Shown here in pieces: positions 24,701 to 31,974 of a stretch of DNA of 45,319 bases. A model generated the notes under the pieces. The model was given only the letters and a program-made list of their open reading frames with translations, made no database searches and was not told the DNA's origin. The stretch covers positions 1 through 45,319 of the forward strand of contig JAIXSK010000005.1 of NCBI GenBank assembly GCA_027484725.1, read 5' to 3'. A program made the position numbers and the translations under genes. This DNA comes from Flavobacterium sp. (GTDB taxonomy: Bacteria; Bacteroidota; Bacteroidia; Flavobacteriales; Flavobacteriaceae). The number at the start of each line of letters is the position of its first letter. The stretch's first letter is position 1.

Positions 24701-27381
24701 ACGTACGAACCTGCAACGAGTCCGGTGAAGAAATTTCCGGTTTGATACGGATAACTCACACTGCCAGAAATACTGTATTGATAAGGCGCTGTGCCTCCCG
24801 TTACATTGGCGGTTACTGTACCAGAATTGTTACCGCAAGTAGCGTTGGTTTGCGTAAAGCTAATGCTTGGGCCATTGCTGTTCAGAATATTCACGGTAGC
24901 ACTGTTTGGGCATCCGCCGGCACCTTTAACCGCTAAGTTATGTATGCCCGCAGCCAGACCAGTAAAAATACCACTTGATAGAAAAGGGCCACCGTCTAAA
25001 CTATATGTATAAGGTCCTGCTGAACCTGAACCGCTGGCATTGATGGCACCGGTGTTGGCACCACAGTTGGTATTGGTTTGTGTAAAAGTAATGGTTGGCC
25101 CTGGAAGGATAAAGTTGGTTGTAGCCTGCAAACCACTACAAGCCGAGTTGACGGTGGCTATAATTGTATAAGTTACATTCGGATTAAGTCCTGAAAAGAC
25201 GACCGGATTACTACCCAAGGTGTTCATGGTTGCTACTTGGGTTGTGCCAGAAAATAATACATAGCTCACGGTAGCATCGGCTGTGGGTGCAGGGCTGATG
25301 GATACACTCGCGCTGGCTGTGGCACAATCCGGAACTGCATTTACAGTATAAATAGTGGCCGGACAATAAGAAGTTATATCAATTGAAGCCACAAAACCAT
25401 TACCGCTGGCGTAGAGTAATTTTTTAGATTCATCCAAAGCCAAATCATATACACTTGTATTGTATCCGGCAATATTGATGTCCGGAGCCGCCGCATCGTT
25501 AAAAGTGGTGCCGTTGAATTGATAGACTTTAATGGTTGCATTGGTATTGCCAATGTATACGTTATTACAAGCATCGGCTACAATACCGCCTTGCATCAAA
25601 AGACTATTGGTAGCTATGGTCACCGATGTTCCGGCAATGGCACCGGTAGTTTTATTGAAAGCTTCTAGATGTTGTCCGTCCCAATAAAAAACATAAGAGG
25701 CATTTTGTGCCAAAATGTTAGATGAGTTGTCGTTGTATCCGGTAGCCAAATAAGGTCGGTTGGCCAATTCATTGATCACACTTGGGAATCCTGTAGCAGT
25801 GCTCCAAGCCGTTGAAGCAAAACTATACGGAGCATTGGTTTTGTACAATTTGTTACCGGTAGACGGATCTAGCGGAGAGGCATATATAGTATACAAACTA
25901 TTGGTAACCGGGTCTACAATTAAATCAGTCATGTCTTGACCGGCTACGCTGCTACCGGTTAGATTCACGGCCGCACTGAGCGCAGTGGCAGGCGGCGAGC
26001 AATAAGCAAAATTGGTCGGCCCCGTAGTGCCACCTCCGGCACAAATAATTTGTGGGTTTCCGCTATTGCATACCCAATACATCTTCCAGGCTTCTTGAAA
26101 AGCAGGATTACCATCTGAAATATAATTGTCATACAAACCGTTGGTATTGAGCCTAATGACCCTAAATCCGTTGGTAGCGTAGCCTTGACCGATGTATAAA
26201 TTTCCGGTGGCTTTATCTACCACCCAACCGCCATAATAAAAATCTGCTTGCCAAGAAGGAATGGTGAGTACACCATTAAAAGTCCATTCTAAAACACCGG
26301 CACTGTTGTATTTGGCATGTTTGTGACTGGCACCAGCGGCAAAGGTTGTAACCAAGCTTCCTCCTCCGGCTACATATACATTGCCATTGTAGTCAAAATC
26401 TACGTCAATGGCTTTGCCGGCATTGACACCGCTAAGATTGCTTGTGCTACTTACAAACGGATCAATGACCAGAGGTTGGTTATGGTCATAACCTTCGGGG
26501 AATGAAAAGGTAACCACCTTATCAGATAAATGATATAGGGCTTTAAAATCAGCTGCCGAATCGGGCAACAAACTTTCGCTGTAATAAGCTACTGGAATTG
26601 ATGATTGTATGCCATCAATATCTGAACGAACTACCAATTGACCTTGGCTATTTATTTTGATTTTTTGGATGTCACCGCCGTATTTTAATTTGACCAAACT
26701 TAGGTCTGCTCCGGGTTGAACGAGTAAGCTGTATTCAAAACCCAAATCATTTTTGTTGGCAAAGCTATACACCAAATCAATGCCCGGGTACATATTTTTA
26801 TAAATGATTTTTTTATATCCATAGGCTTTTTCCTGAAGCATTCCGTAGGTATGATAGTCAGTTGTTTTCTCTGCAGCTATGATTTCAACTTCCGGATTGG
26901 CACCTAACCATTCCAAGGTAATAACGCGGTCAGTAATTTTGAGTCTTCGTTCAATTTCTTCTTCACGAACCCCTTGTTTTTCAAGTTTTTCTTCTTCGGC
27001 ATGTGAGATTCTCTTGTAGGACCGTTGCAAGTGAATCACGCCCTTGGGGGTAAAGAGAATGGGCATATCAAGCCCTTCGTAGCCAAATTTAATGTTGCCC
27101 ATTGATTCATGACCTTTAAGGCTTGGGCCGTATTGCCCCATGTTTTTGATGAAAGAAGCACGGTTGGCCAGTACAGTTTGTGCCGTTATTTTTGGGGCAG
27201 AATTAGCTTGGTTTAAAGTACCACTGACCCAGCTTTTGCTGTTGTTTTGCAATACTTCAGTAGGTATAGCCGCAGGGACATTTTTTGAAGATTCTTGGGC
27301 ATGACCCCGCAAGAACATCATCAGTAGAAGCCCCGGGATGCATCTGTTTAAATAAAAAAATAGCGTACATTTTTTATTCAT
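18718..27381 (-). CDS. Giant SprB-repeat surface protein with T9SS type-A sorting domain
   Basis: 2887 residues from ATG 27379-27381. A signal peptide (about 1-28, ending GHAQ) comes first. An N-terminal DUF7948-type domain follows (NMGQYGPSLKG ... ITLEWLGANPEVEI ... YKKIIYKNMYPGIDLVYS; about 50-300), then a propeller-like region starting NAGKAIDVDFDYNGNVYVAGG. Sixteen SprB-type repeats of about 76 residues span roughly 773-2005. A fibronectin-like segment, a WTGLVSNDWFDCRNW domain and a long beta region come next, and finally a type-A sorting domain (VYLYNLLGQLIAQ ... QGTYLVKVKT ... MVY). In F. johnsoniae SprB is the mobile adhesin of gliding. This protein is less than half that size and uses a type-A rather than type-B signal, so it is a SprB-repeat cargo protein, not SprB itself. 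Confidence 0.9.
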   Translation of the reverse strand: MNKKCTLFFYLNRCIPGLLLMMFLRGHAQESSKNVPAAIPTEVLQNNSKSWVSGTLNQANSAPKITAQTVLANRASFIKNMGQYGPSLKGHESMGNIKFGYEGLDMPILFTPKGVIHLQRSYKRISHAEEEKLEKQGVREEEIERRLKITDRVITLEWLGANPEVEIIAAEKTTDYHTYGMLQEKAYGYKKIIYKNMYPGIDLVYSFANKNDLGFEYSLLVQPGADLSLVKLKYGGDIQKIKINSQGQLVVRSDIDGIQSSIPVAYYSESLLPDSAADFKALYHLSDKVVTFSFPEGYDHNQPLVIDPFVSSTSNLSGVNAGKAIDVDFDYNGNVYVAGGGSLVTTFAAGASHKHAKYNSAGVLEWTFNGVLTIPSWQADFYYGGWVVDKATGNLYIGQGYATNGFRVIRLNTNGLYDNYISDGNPAFQEAWKMYWVCNSGNPQIICAGGGTTGPTNFAYCSPPATALSAAVNLTGSSVAGQDMTDLIVDPVTNSLYTIYASPLDPSTGNKLYKTNAPYSFASTAWSTATGFPSVINELANRPYLATGYNDNSSNILAQNASYVFYWDGQHLEAFNKTTGAIAGTSVTIATNSLLMQGGIVADACNNVYIGNTNATIKVYQFNGTTFNDAAAPDINIAGYNTSVYDLALDESKKLLYASGNGFVASIDITSYCPATIYTVNAVPDCATASASVSISPAPTADATVSYVLFSGTTQVATMNTLGSNPVVFSGLNPNVTYTIIATVNSACSGLQATTNFILPGPTITFTQTNTNCGANTGAINASGSGSAGPYTYSLDGGPFLSSGIFTGLAAGIHNLAVKGAGGCPNSATVNILNSNGPSISFTQTNATCGNNSGTVTANVTGGTAPYQYSISGSVSYPYQTGNFFTGLVAGSYVLTVKDAVNCTNSALVTITTSAAIVFNAIPASATCGQNNGTITAFGSGGTTPLEYSINGNTFQPGNIFSNVTPGNYTVYVRDAIGCTSSMAVEVASNPLPTISVTSTTAACGNINGSITASGSGGVAPLQYSIDGTTFQSNPLFTGLPAGSYTVTVKDATGCMDATTVLIASTGGPSASGTSTPANCGTANGSITITPSGSGPFTYSINGTNYQASNTFTGISAGNYFVFVKDVQGCIGAALVVVNPVAGPNITAVSTPAACTVNNGTITASGTGGTAPLQYSIDGTTYAATTTFTNLAPNTYTVYVKDANGCIKTTTVTVGNASGLSLALSAVSSSCGNTGIITATAGGGVAPLQYNLNSGAYQSSNIFGGLSPGTYTINVKDANNCVITKQAVIASLTGLSMSASVVLQGTCASNNAVIVANGSGGSAPLTYSINGTAYQSSGTFINVAAGTYTVYLKDATGCIITQSGLVVTNTGSGPGISTFTFTLKDALVCDGTLGKIQNFRVNGSSCSSCTFSLDFGPFLTGNNYTNISPGQHYIIAKDASGCTKIVPFTVNDTNGATATVAVIGSPCGSSTGQITLTGTNGSGSPPYHYSTDNGVTWSQFNTTVTLTGYAPGTYTILMADDSGFDPDPPGPNCVTPLTVVVPATTGSPALSITTTNESCNLANGTITAVGSGGSGAPYSYSIDGNPYDTSGDFSGLTAGNYSISVMDSAGCIKTTTVTLSNSGGPTLSVVTSDTSCGLNNGIITVTGSGGLAPYQYSINGTVYQTSNLFNNLPADLYTVYIKDAAGCVNTTTEFIFEGSIPMVTSFTVAASCNNSDGALFATGTLGITPYQFSLDGSVYQSSNIFTGLAAGFYTVYMKDARNCVVTTGITIGNLAAANFTTTVVAASCGNQNGSITVAASGGLLPYTYSFDGGLTFSGNNNSGALFPGSYTVVVKDGNGCLTTQVVLVNNTVGPQSLTALVNDASCGLTNGTITLNALGGTPNYEYSRDDISYQTSNVLTGFGAGTYTVWVRDVYLCKRSLTVTVIDLEAATVSATVTATSCGSTDGTITATVIGGTLPFDYSIDGGTTYQSSNIFTGLAAGTYYVVVNDASGCPSNVVSVDVVVNGGSLSPSIICGTNTANSVTFDWGALAGANDYEVSYQINADAPITIGSIGNVLSYTVTGLNENDVVVITVTPTGGLGTCFTASTASCSASLCTHPSAVLGPDQNICNHGTATFSVTLTGTAPWSLTYSNGSTQTTVNNINTNPYVFSVNDITADALYTLTALSDVSCNATASDLSGMASVTVINGIPGLWTGLVSNDWFDCRNWAGGLPSPTIDAQIPSGAIRMPLIDPATSPFAILYNNIADAQDLIIGATASLSMATNSDLYVSRDWKNSGSFIPGQGTVSFTGATPNQIQTINAGIKNNETFYNVNLNTSNGAKGVSLADGYELTVSNLLTLQSGDIRLTGEAQILQLGLVANPTGGNGKIYRDQQGTRSSFNYNYWCSPVSENGIDYTIGDVLRDGTNVTTNPFAPGLINFGAGAYFADGALSNPINISEYWLYKYTSLSTVYAGWQFTGSTGNIKVGEGFTMKGTDGTATISDTQNYVFAGKPNNGTVFLNIAPNQLYLIGNPYPSALDADEFIKDNIKDGAGRNTTNIINGALSFWNHFAGHTHILASYVGGYATYTLMGGVPAISNDLLINHNGAIGTMIPQRYIPVGQGFFVGTILDPSLVTNNPNLTTAVTGGPIVIRNSQRVFQVESVAQSVFMRTQNNAATTSVHEDLRPKIRLRFDAPSGLHRQLLVGADAAATNAFDLGYDALMMDVNNDDMYWALSNHQFVIQAVSDFNDNRIIPLGIKILNPGEVTVKIDALENIPETTEIYIFDNVTGLYHNLKNQNFVITLTEGTYDQRFSVRFTTETLGNEDFTVRPMLINFSHNNYCINIINNDIKTTVEKVYLYNLLGQLIAQWDVENKTNIQIRIPHVSQGTYLVKVKTSNRYVSTKIMVY
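21350..25065 (-). repeat. Sixteen SprB-type protein repeats
   Basis: Units of about 76 residues begin at a Cys with the pattern C-G-x-x-x-G-x-I-T-x-x-x-x-G-G. They continue with PYxYSIDGxxYQxSxxF, then GLxAGxYTVxVKDAxGC. Units 9 and 10 deviate (unit 9 has SSCSSCTFSLDFG; unit 10 has an insertion, FDPDPPGPNC). DNA copies are diverged, so this is an old array rather than a recent duplication. Confidence 0.88.
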
Positions 27382-27568
27382 AGAATTCAGTGCGTTTGTT
27401 TAACAAGATAAGGGCTTAAAAAATTCAAGTAGTTTGGGGACTAAAATTTGAATTTGTTGTATACTCTAGCTATGATAACAGACCATCTACCCTTTACCCT
27501 AACCATAAAAGGCAATTTGTTTCAAACAAATGTTAAATTATTGGTGCGTTGTCTGTTTTAGCATGTAT

Positions 27569-29746
27569 TTACCATGCATATTTTAGATGGATACCACCAA
27601 AATAATAGGCTTTTGCAGCACCGGGGTTTACATCGGTAGCCACACCGGTCGGATAATTGCTGCCTGTATCTGAATCGTTGATGTTGTTTCCGAGGAATAA
27701 AAAAGTATAATTGATTTGGTGGGTCAAATTGTTTCCGGCCAGATAAATATCCAAGGTAATTTTCTGGTTGAAGAATTCTTTTTGATATCCGATTTTTGCA
27801 TTGAGTTGTTCAAAACCTTTGACTGAATTTGTGTTGCCAAAATCAGTGTACACATTGCCCAAGTAATTAAACGTATTTTGAAGATACAAGCCGTTTTTGA
27901 ATTTAAAGTCAAGCCCCAAAGTATATTTTGAACTCGGAACCCCCACCACTAATTTATTTTTATAGTCTACAAACGAACTTCCGAGTTTGGTCTGAAAACT
28001 TTCATACTTAAAATCATTCACTGTTAGGCTGGCAAAAGGCTGAATGCTTTTTAAAATAGAGTTTTGACGCAACTCGTGCACATAACCCAAGCTCAATTCT
28101 ATACCCCGGTTTTGCTGCTGGCCGGTATTGGCCCAATACGTATAGGCCGCCCCGCCTTGTGGATTGATCGCCGATAGTTGGGTGAGCTTGTTTTTAATTT
28201 GCATGTCGAATACCGCAATTTGATAGTCAAATTTGGTGTCAAACAATAAACCGTGTATGCTTAGATCAAGCATTCTGGCTTTTTCTGGCGCCAAGTTGTT
28301 GTTGGTTTGGTTGGTGGCGGTAATGAATGAAGTAGCCGCCGTGGGTGCATTATAACCATAGCTGTAACTCAAATTGATGATTTGGTTTTTAATTGTTTTT
28401 TGTAGGGCCAGGTGCGGGTTGTAAACCGTACTGAACGATTTGTTAAATGAGAGGTCTTTGTTGTAATCGGCAATCAGCCCCGGTACGGCCAATAAATCTT
28501 GGCGGTTGAACTTTATTTTGTTGGCGCTGAGCCCCAAAACAAGTGATAGATTGTAGGGCGTATAATCAAGTCGATCTTCTGCAAAAAAGCTAAACTGATT
28601 GTTGGTGTAATTAAAATACGAAGCTTTGGCGATGTTGCTTACCAACAGCGGATTGTTGTCATCGGTTCCGAGAAATCGGTAGTTAGAGATCAATGAAGTT
28701 GATTGTTGCAACTCGGTACCCCAACTGAGTTCATTTTTCCAGATATCGTTTATGTCTTTTTTCCAACTAAAAACTGAGCGCAAACCATAATTCGGGTTTT
28801 TACTCACTTCATAAGCACCGGCCGCAATTCTGGTAAAATCAGCGTTGTAATAAAATAGGGTAGTGCTGTTTTTTAAATGATTCGTGAACTGGTTTTCATA
28901 GGTAACTCCGATACGGGTTGATTGAATGCTATTGCCCGCGTTTTTTTTGATATAGGCACTGTTGCCGTGGTCAATGCCGGCATAATAATCAGCATACGAA
29001 ATTTGGCCGGCCACTTGTTCGTATGAATTATTATAGCCCAAAAATAAACTCCATTTTTCTCGGTCAGAAACAACAAATTCACCCACATACGAAGCAAAGT
29101 TCTTTAAGCTACTGCCATGCGGCCGATAGCCATCAGATTCTAAATGTCCGTAATTTAAGAACATAGAAGCCTTGTCTTTTTTGTAGTTGATTTTTGAGTT
29201 GGACTGAAACAAATGAAAACTGCCCAAAGTAGTTTTTTGTTCTACTGATAAACCCTCTTGCGCCGGTGGTTTGACATAAAAACGCACCGTTCCGCCCACA
29301 CCGGCACCGTATTGGCTTGAGGCAGGCCCTTTGATGACTTCAATATTATCTATGATGGAAAAATCTACATCGTCTAAAATCGTGGTTCCATCGGCAGTAG
29401 TCAGCGGCATATTGTTGTAGTATGCCTTGATGCCCCAATTGTTGAATTTTTGATCGTTGCCATAACCGCGAATCACGATGCGTTGTCCTCCCAGTTGGGT
29501 GCGTTTATCTACCTGAACCCCGGCCATGGTGTTTAAACTTTGCTCGATAAAAGCAGGGTTGTTTCGGTTGAGGTCTTCGGTATCAAGTACTTCAGTGCTT
29601 TGCGCATGCCTTTTAAATTCGTGTTGTTCTTTGATGTTCTTTTTTCTTCCTTTAATGCTTACCGGTTTGAGGTTTACGGGCTTATCTTGGGCATGTATAT
29701 TTAAAAAACAGATCAGGGTCAACAACAGCGTTAAAAGATGCTTCAT
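27569..29746 (-). CDS. TonB-dependent outer-membrane receptor
   Basis: 725 residues from ATG 29744-29746 with a signal peptide ending NIHAQ. The plug domain shows EFKRHAQSTEVLDTEDL, LNTMAGVQVDKR, GGQRIVIRGYGNDQ and DNIEVIKGPASSQYGAG. The remaining 500 residues are alternating beta strands of a 22-strand barrel, closing YYFGGIHLKYAW with a C-terminal aromatic residue. It has no carboxypeptidase-like N-terminal domain and no SusD partner nearby, so it resembles FecA/siderophore-type receptors more than SusC; the ligand is unknown. A 188-bp spacer separates it from the giant gene, so joint transcription is uncertain. Confidence 0.92.
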   Translation of the reverse strand: MKHLLTLLLTLICFLNIHAQDKPVNLKPVSIKGRKKNIKEQHEFKRHAQSTEVLDTEDLNRNNPAFIEQSLNTMAGVQVDKRTQLGGQRIVIRGYGNDQKFNNWGIKAYYNNMPLTTADGTTILDDVDFSIIDNIEVIKGPASSQYGAGVGGTVRFYVKPPAQEGLSVEQKTTLGSFHLFQSNSKINYKKDKASMFLNYGHLESDGYRPHGSSLKNFASYVGEFVVSDREKWSLFLGYNNSYEQVAGQISYADYYAGIDHGNSAYIKKNAGNSIQSTRIGVTYENQFTNHLKNSTTLFYYNADFTRIAAGAYEVSKNPNYGLRSVFSWKKDINDIWKNELSWGTELQQSTSLISNYRFLGTDDNNPLLVSNIAKASYFNYTNNQFSFFAEDRLDYTPYNLSLVLGLSANKIKFNRQDLLAVPGLIADYNKDLSFNKSFSTVYNPHLALQKTIKNQIINLSYSYGYNAPTAATSFITATNQTNNNLAPEKARMLDLSIHGLLFDTKFDYQIAVFDMQIKNKLTQLSAINPQGGAAYTYWANTGQQQNRGIELSLGYVHELRQNSILKSIQPFASLTVNDFKYESFQTKLGSSFVDYKNKLVVGVPSSKYTLGLDFKFKNGLYLQNTFNYLGNVYTDFGNTNSVKGFEQLNAKIGYQKEFFNQKITLDIYLAGNNLTHQINYTFLFLGNNINDSDTGSNYPTGVATDVNPGAAKAYYFGGIHLKYAW

Positions 29747-29820
29747 ACAAGTAAAGAGTTTTTGTTATAAGAATAGGGTAACAACATTTTAAAGGCGAAA
29801 TACCCTAGGTGTGGCTTTAG

Positions 29821-29868
29821 GCGTGGCTGAGGGTCTGAGGGGATGAGATTCTGAGAGTCTGATCCGCT
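29821..29868 (+). repeat. Octamer array (6 units), upstream of the TonB receptor gene
   Basis: Units GCGTGGCT, GAGGGTCT, GAGGGGAT, GAGATTCT, GAGAGTCT and GATCCGCT run at 8-nt period. Its ends, GTGGCTGAG (29823-29831) and CTCAGCCAC (29867-29875), are perfect inverted repeats, so the array can fold into a stem. Confidence 0.8.
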
Positions 29869-29916
29869 CAGCCACACAAAAAAAACCTTATCTTAGCCCC
29901 AAAAAAAACGCACTAA

Positions 29917-29948
29917 CTCAGGCACTCAGCCGCTTAGCAACTCAATCA
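29917..29948 (-). repeat. Octamer array in opposite orientation, ending at the kdsB start codon
   Basis: CTCAGGCA, CTCAGCCG, CTTAGCAA and CTCAATCA (plus strand) are the complement of the CTGAGN3 type. They run at 8-nt period right into ATG 29948, so they make up the kdsB leader. Confidence 0.75.
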
Positions 29949-30676
29949 TGAAAACCATTGCTGTTATTCCCGCCCGATATGCATCTACCCGGTTTCCGGG
30001 CAAACTCATGCAAGATTTAGGAGGCAAAACCGTCATTAGCCGTACCTACGAAGCGGCCGTCAATACCCAACTGTTTGACGATGTTTTTGTGGTGACTGAT
30101 TCTGATTTGATTTTTCATGAGATTGTTGCCCAAGGCGGAAAAGCCATCATGAGCATCAAAACCCACGAGTCGGGCAGTGACCGCATTGCTGAGGCGGTGG
30201 CCAATTTAGAGGTAGATGTGGTGATCAATGTGCAAGGCGACGAGCCGTTTATTGACCGCGTATCATTGGCACAACTCATTGATGTTTTTAAAACAGATGC
30301 GACACATGAAATTGATTTGGCTTCGCTCATGCGTGAGATTCATTTGCCTGATGAAATTCAAAACCCCAACAATGTTAAGGTGGTGGTAGATAGAAACCAG
30401 CGCGCTCTGTATTTTTCGCGTTCGGCCATTCCGTATTTGCGCGATGCCGATGCCTCGGTGCCATATTACCAACACATCGGAATTTATGCCTTTCGCAAAC
30501 AAGCACTGCTGGATTTTGCCCAATGGCCCATGCAAACTTTAGAATCGGCCGAAAAACTTGAACAACTCAGGTATTTAGAATTTGGCAAACGCATTCAAAT
30601 GGTGGTGACTGCACATGTAGGCGTGGGTATTGATTCGCCCGAAGATTTAGAACGCGCGCGGCAAATGCTCAAATAA
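29948..30676 (+). CDS. kdsB: 3-deoxy-manno-octulosonate cytidylyltransferase
   Basis: 242 residues. The enzyme activates Kdo as CMP-Kdo for lipid A/LPS inner-core assembly in the cytoplasm. The nucleotide-binding N-terminus is [13 protein letters not shown] (7-19). [30 protein letters not shown], the Kdo-contacting RSAIPYLRD and [11 protein letters not shown], and [10 protein letters not shown] follow. Length and motifs are standard. The leader just upstream is a CTGAG-type octamer array. The stop lies 2 bp from the convergent methyltransferase stop, with no terminator between them. Confidence 0.97.
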   Translation: MKTIAVIPARYASTRFPGKLMQDLGGKTVISRTYEAAVNTQLFDDVFVVTDSDLIFHEIVAQGGKAIMSIKTHESGSDRIAEAVANLEVDVVINVQGDEPFIDRVSLAQLIDVFKTDATHEIDLASLMREIHLPDEIQNPNNVKVVVDRNQRALYFSRSAIPYLRDADASVPYYQHIGIYAFRKQALLDFAQWPMQTLESAEKLEQLRYLEFGKRIQMVVTAHVGVGIDSPEDLERARQMLK

Positions 30677-30678
30677 CC

Positions 30679-31344
30679 TTAGACGTATTTATGAATCAAA
30701 ATAAGTTCGTTGTGTGACTCTATACGGGGCATGCGCGTTACTCTATAAGGTTTGTCATTGAACTGTGCGTGGTATTGGTCATTGCGCGCGTTGTCTTGTT
30801 TGTTTAAAATCATGGTATTAAACAAAATATAGCCGTTGGGTTTAAGCAGTGAACCAATGCGGTTCATAAAGAATTTTTCAAATAAAAAGTTGGGCATGCT
30901 GGTGTCTTGAAAAACATCAATTACAATTAAATCATATTGAAAAGGCGTTCTGAGTACATAATCAAACGCATCGGCCACAATAATTTTTAGGTTCGGAATT
31001 TGGTTGAGTCCAAAATATTCTTGGGCCATTTCTATGATTTCCGGATCAATTTCAACACCGGTAATTTTGCCTTTGAATTTGATTTCTTCGGTAATGGTTT
31101 TAATCACACTGCCACCGGCTACGCCCAAAATTAAAATGTCTTGCATTTGCGCAATGCGTTCAAAACCAATTTTTTTGAGCCCTTTTCTAAGCACGCGTTG
31201 CAAACTTCCGTAAGAGTAATTGGTGTTTTTTGAATCAAGCACCAGTTGTCCGTTGGCCCAGGTAACTTCAAGGTTTTTGCTCACTGCAGATTTTTTCTCA
31301 TAAATCTTGATGGGAACTATATAGCTGAGCAGTCTTTTGAGCAT
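30679..31344 (-). CDS. Spermidine-synthase-fold SAM-dependent protein
   Basis: 221 residues from ATG 31342-31344. The Rossmann nucleotide loop is ILILGVAGGSVIKTI (70-84), followed by ITGVEIDPEIIEMAQEYF (acidic ribose-binding residue) and DLIVIDVFQD. This places it in the spermidine-synthase-like class I methyltransferase fold. It is shorter than true SpeE and lacks the N-terminal beta domain, so putrescine aminopropyl transfer is doubtful and an uncharacterised methyltransferase is equally likely. A minus-strand TATTTTTG element lies 14 nt upstream (31366-31359). Confidence 0.8.
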   Translation of the reverse strand: MLKRLLSYIVPIKIYEKKSAVSKNLEVTWANGQLVLDSKNTNYSYGSLQRVLRKGLKKIGFERIAQMQDILILGVAGGSVIKTITEEIKFKGKITGVEIDPEIIEMAQEYFGLNQIPNLKIIVADAFDYVLRTPFQYDLIVIDVFQDTSMPNFLFEKFFMNRIGSLLKPNGYILFNTMILNKQDNARNDQYHAQFNDKPYRVTRMPRIESHNELILIHKYV

Positions 31345-31401
31345 GTGAAAAATTTTATCAAAAATAACAGATTAATGCTAATTTTACAGAAATAGTTGTT
31401 C

Positions 31402-31971
31402 ATGAAAAAAGCCTTGTACCGTTTTATTTTCTGCCGACTCATGGGTTGGAAAATCATCGGTGGGGTTGATGAAAATATGCCGCAATGCGTGTTTATGATT
31501 TTGCATCACACCAGCTGGCATGACTTTTATTTGGGGCTTTTTACCCGCGGAATTTCGGGTCTTGACATGCATTTTGTAGGCAAGAAAGAGTTGTTTCGGT
31601 TTCCGTTGGGCCTTTATTTCCGGTGGATGGGCGGCGCTGCTCTTGATCGTTCTGGCGGTTTAAACAAAGTAGACGCCATTGCCGAAATCTTTAAGCGCAA
31701 ACCCGTTTTTAGGTTAGGCATTGCTCCCGAAGGCACCCGAAAGAAAGTCACAGAACTCAAATCAGGTTTTTATTACATAGCGCTCAAAGCCGGTGTGCCG
31801 ATTGTTCCGGTGGCTTTTGATTACAGTTGTAAACAAGTGCGTTTTGGGCAGCCTTTGATGCCGTCGGGAAATTATGAGCGCGATTTAAAAATATTGTTGC
31901 CCCATTTTAAAAATGCCCGCGGTAAGCATCCGCAATTTGATTTTGATATTCCAACCGACGATGTACTTTAA
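31402..31971 (+). CDS. PlsC-family 1-acylglycerol-3-phosphate acyltransferase
   Basis: 189 residues from ATG 31402; a TTG two codons upstream is less likely. The acyltransferase HxxxxD motif is HTSWHD (36-41). FVGKKELFRFPLG (motif II region), GGAALDRSGG, the substrate-binding APEGTRKKV (EGT 110-112), and GVPIVPVAFDY (motif IV) follow. It lacks long membrane segments apart from the hydrophobic start, as in short bacterial PlsC-like proteins. It would acylate a lysophospholipid at the inner membrane; the exact acceptor is unknown. The stop is 3 bp before the M14 peptidase ATG, so they are likely one operon. Confidence 0.9.
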   Translation: MKKALYRFIFCRLMGWKIIGGVDENMPQCVFMILHHTSWHDFYLGLFTRGISGLDMHFVGKKELFRFPLGLYFRWMGGAALDRSGGLNKVDAIAEIFKRKPVFRLGIAPEGTRKKVTELKSGFYYIALKAGVPIVPVAFDYSCKQVRFGQPLMPSGNYERDLKILLPHFKNARGKHPQFDFDIPTDDVL

Positions 31972-31974
31972 TAT

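Noticed and set aside
18718..27381. Calling the giant gene sprB
   Set aside because: Shorter than SprB, different N-terminus, and a type-A instead of type-B sorting domain.
30679..31344. Calling this gene speE (true spermidine synthase) and tying it to the polyamine cluster
   Set aside because: Too short, no N-terminal beta domain, far from the speA cluster; only the Rossmann fold of the superfamily is supported.
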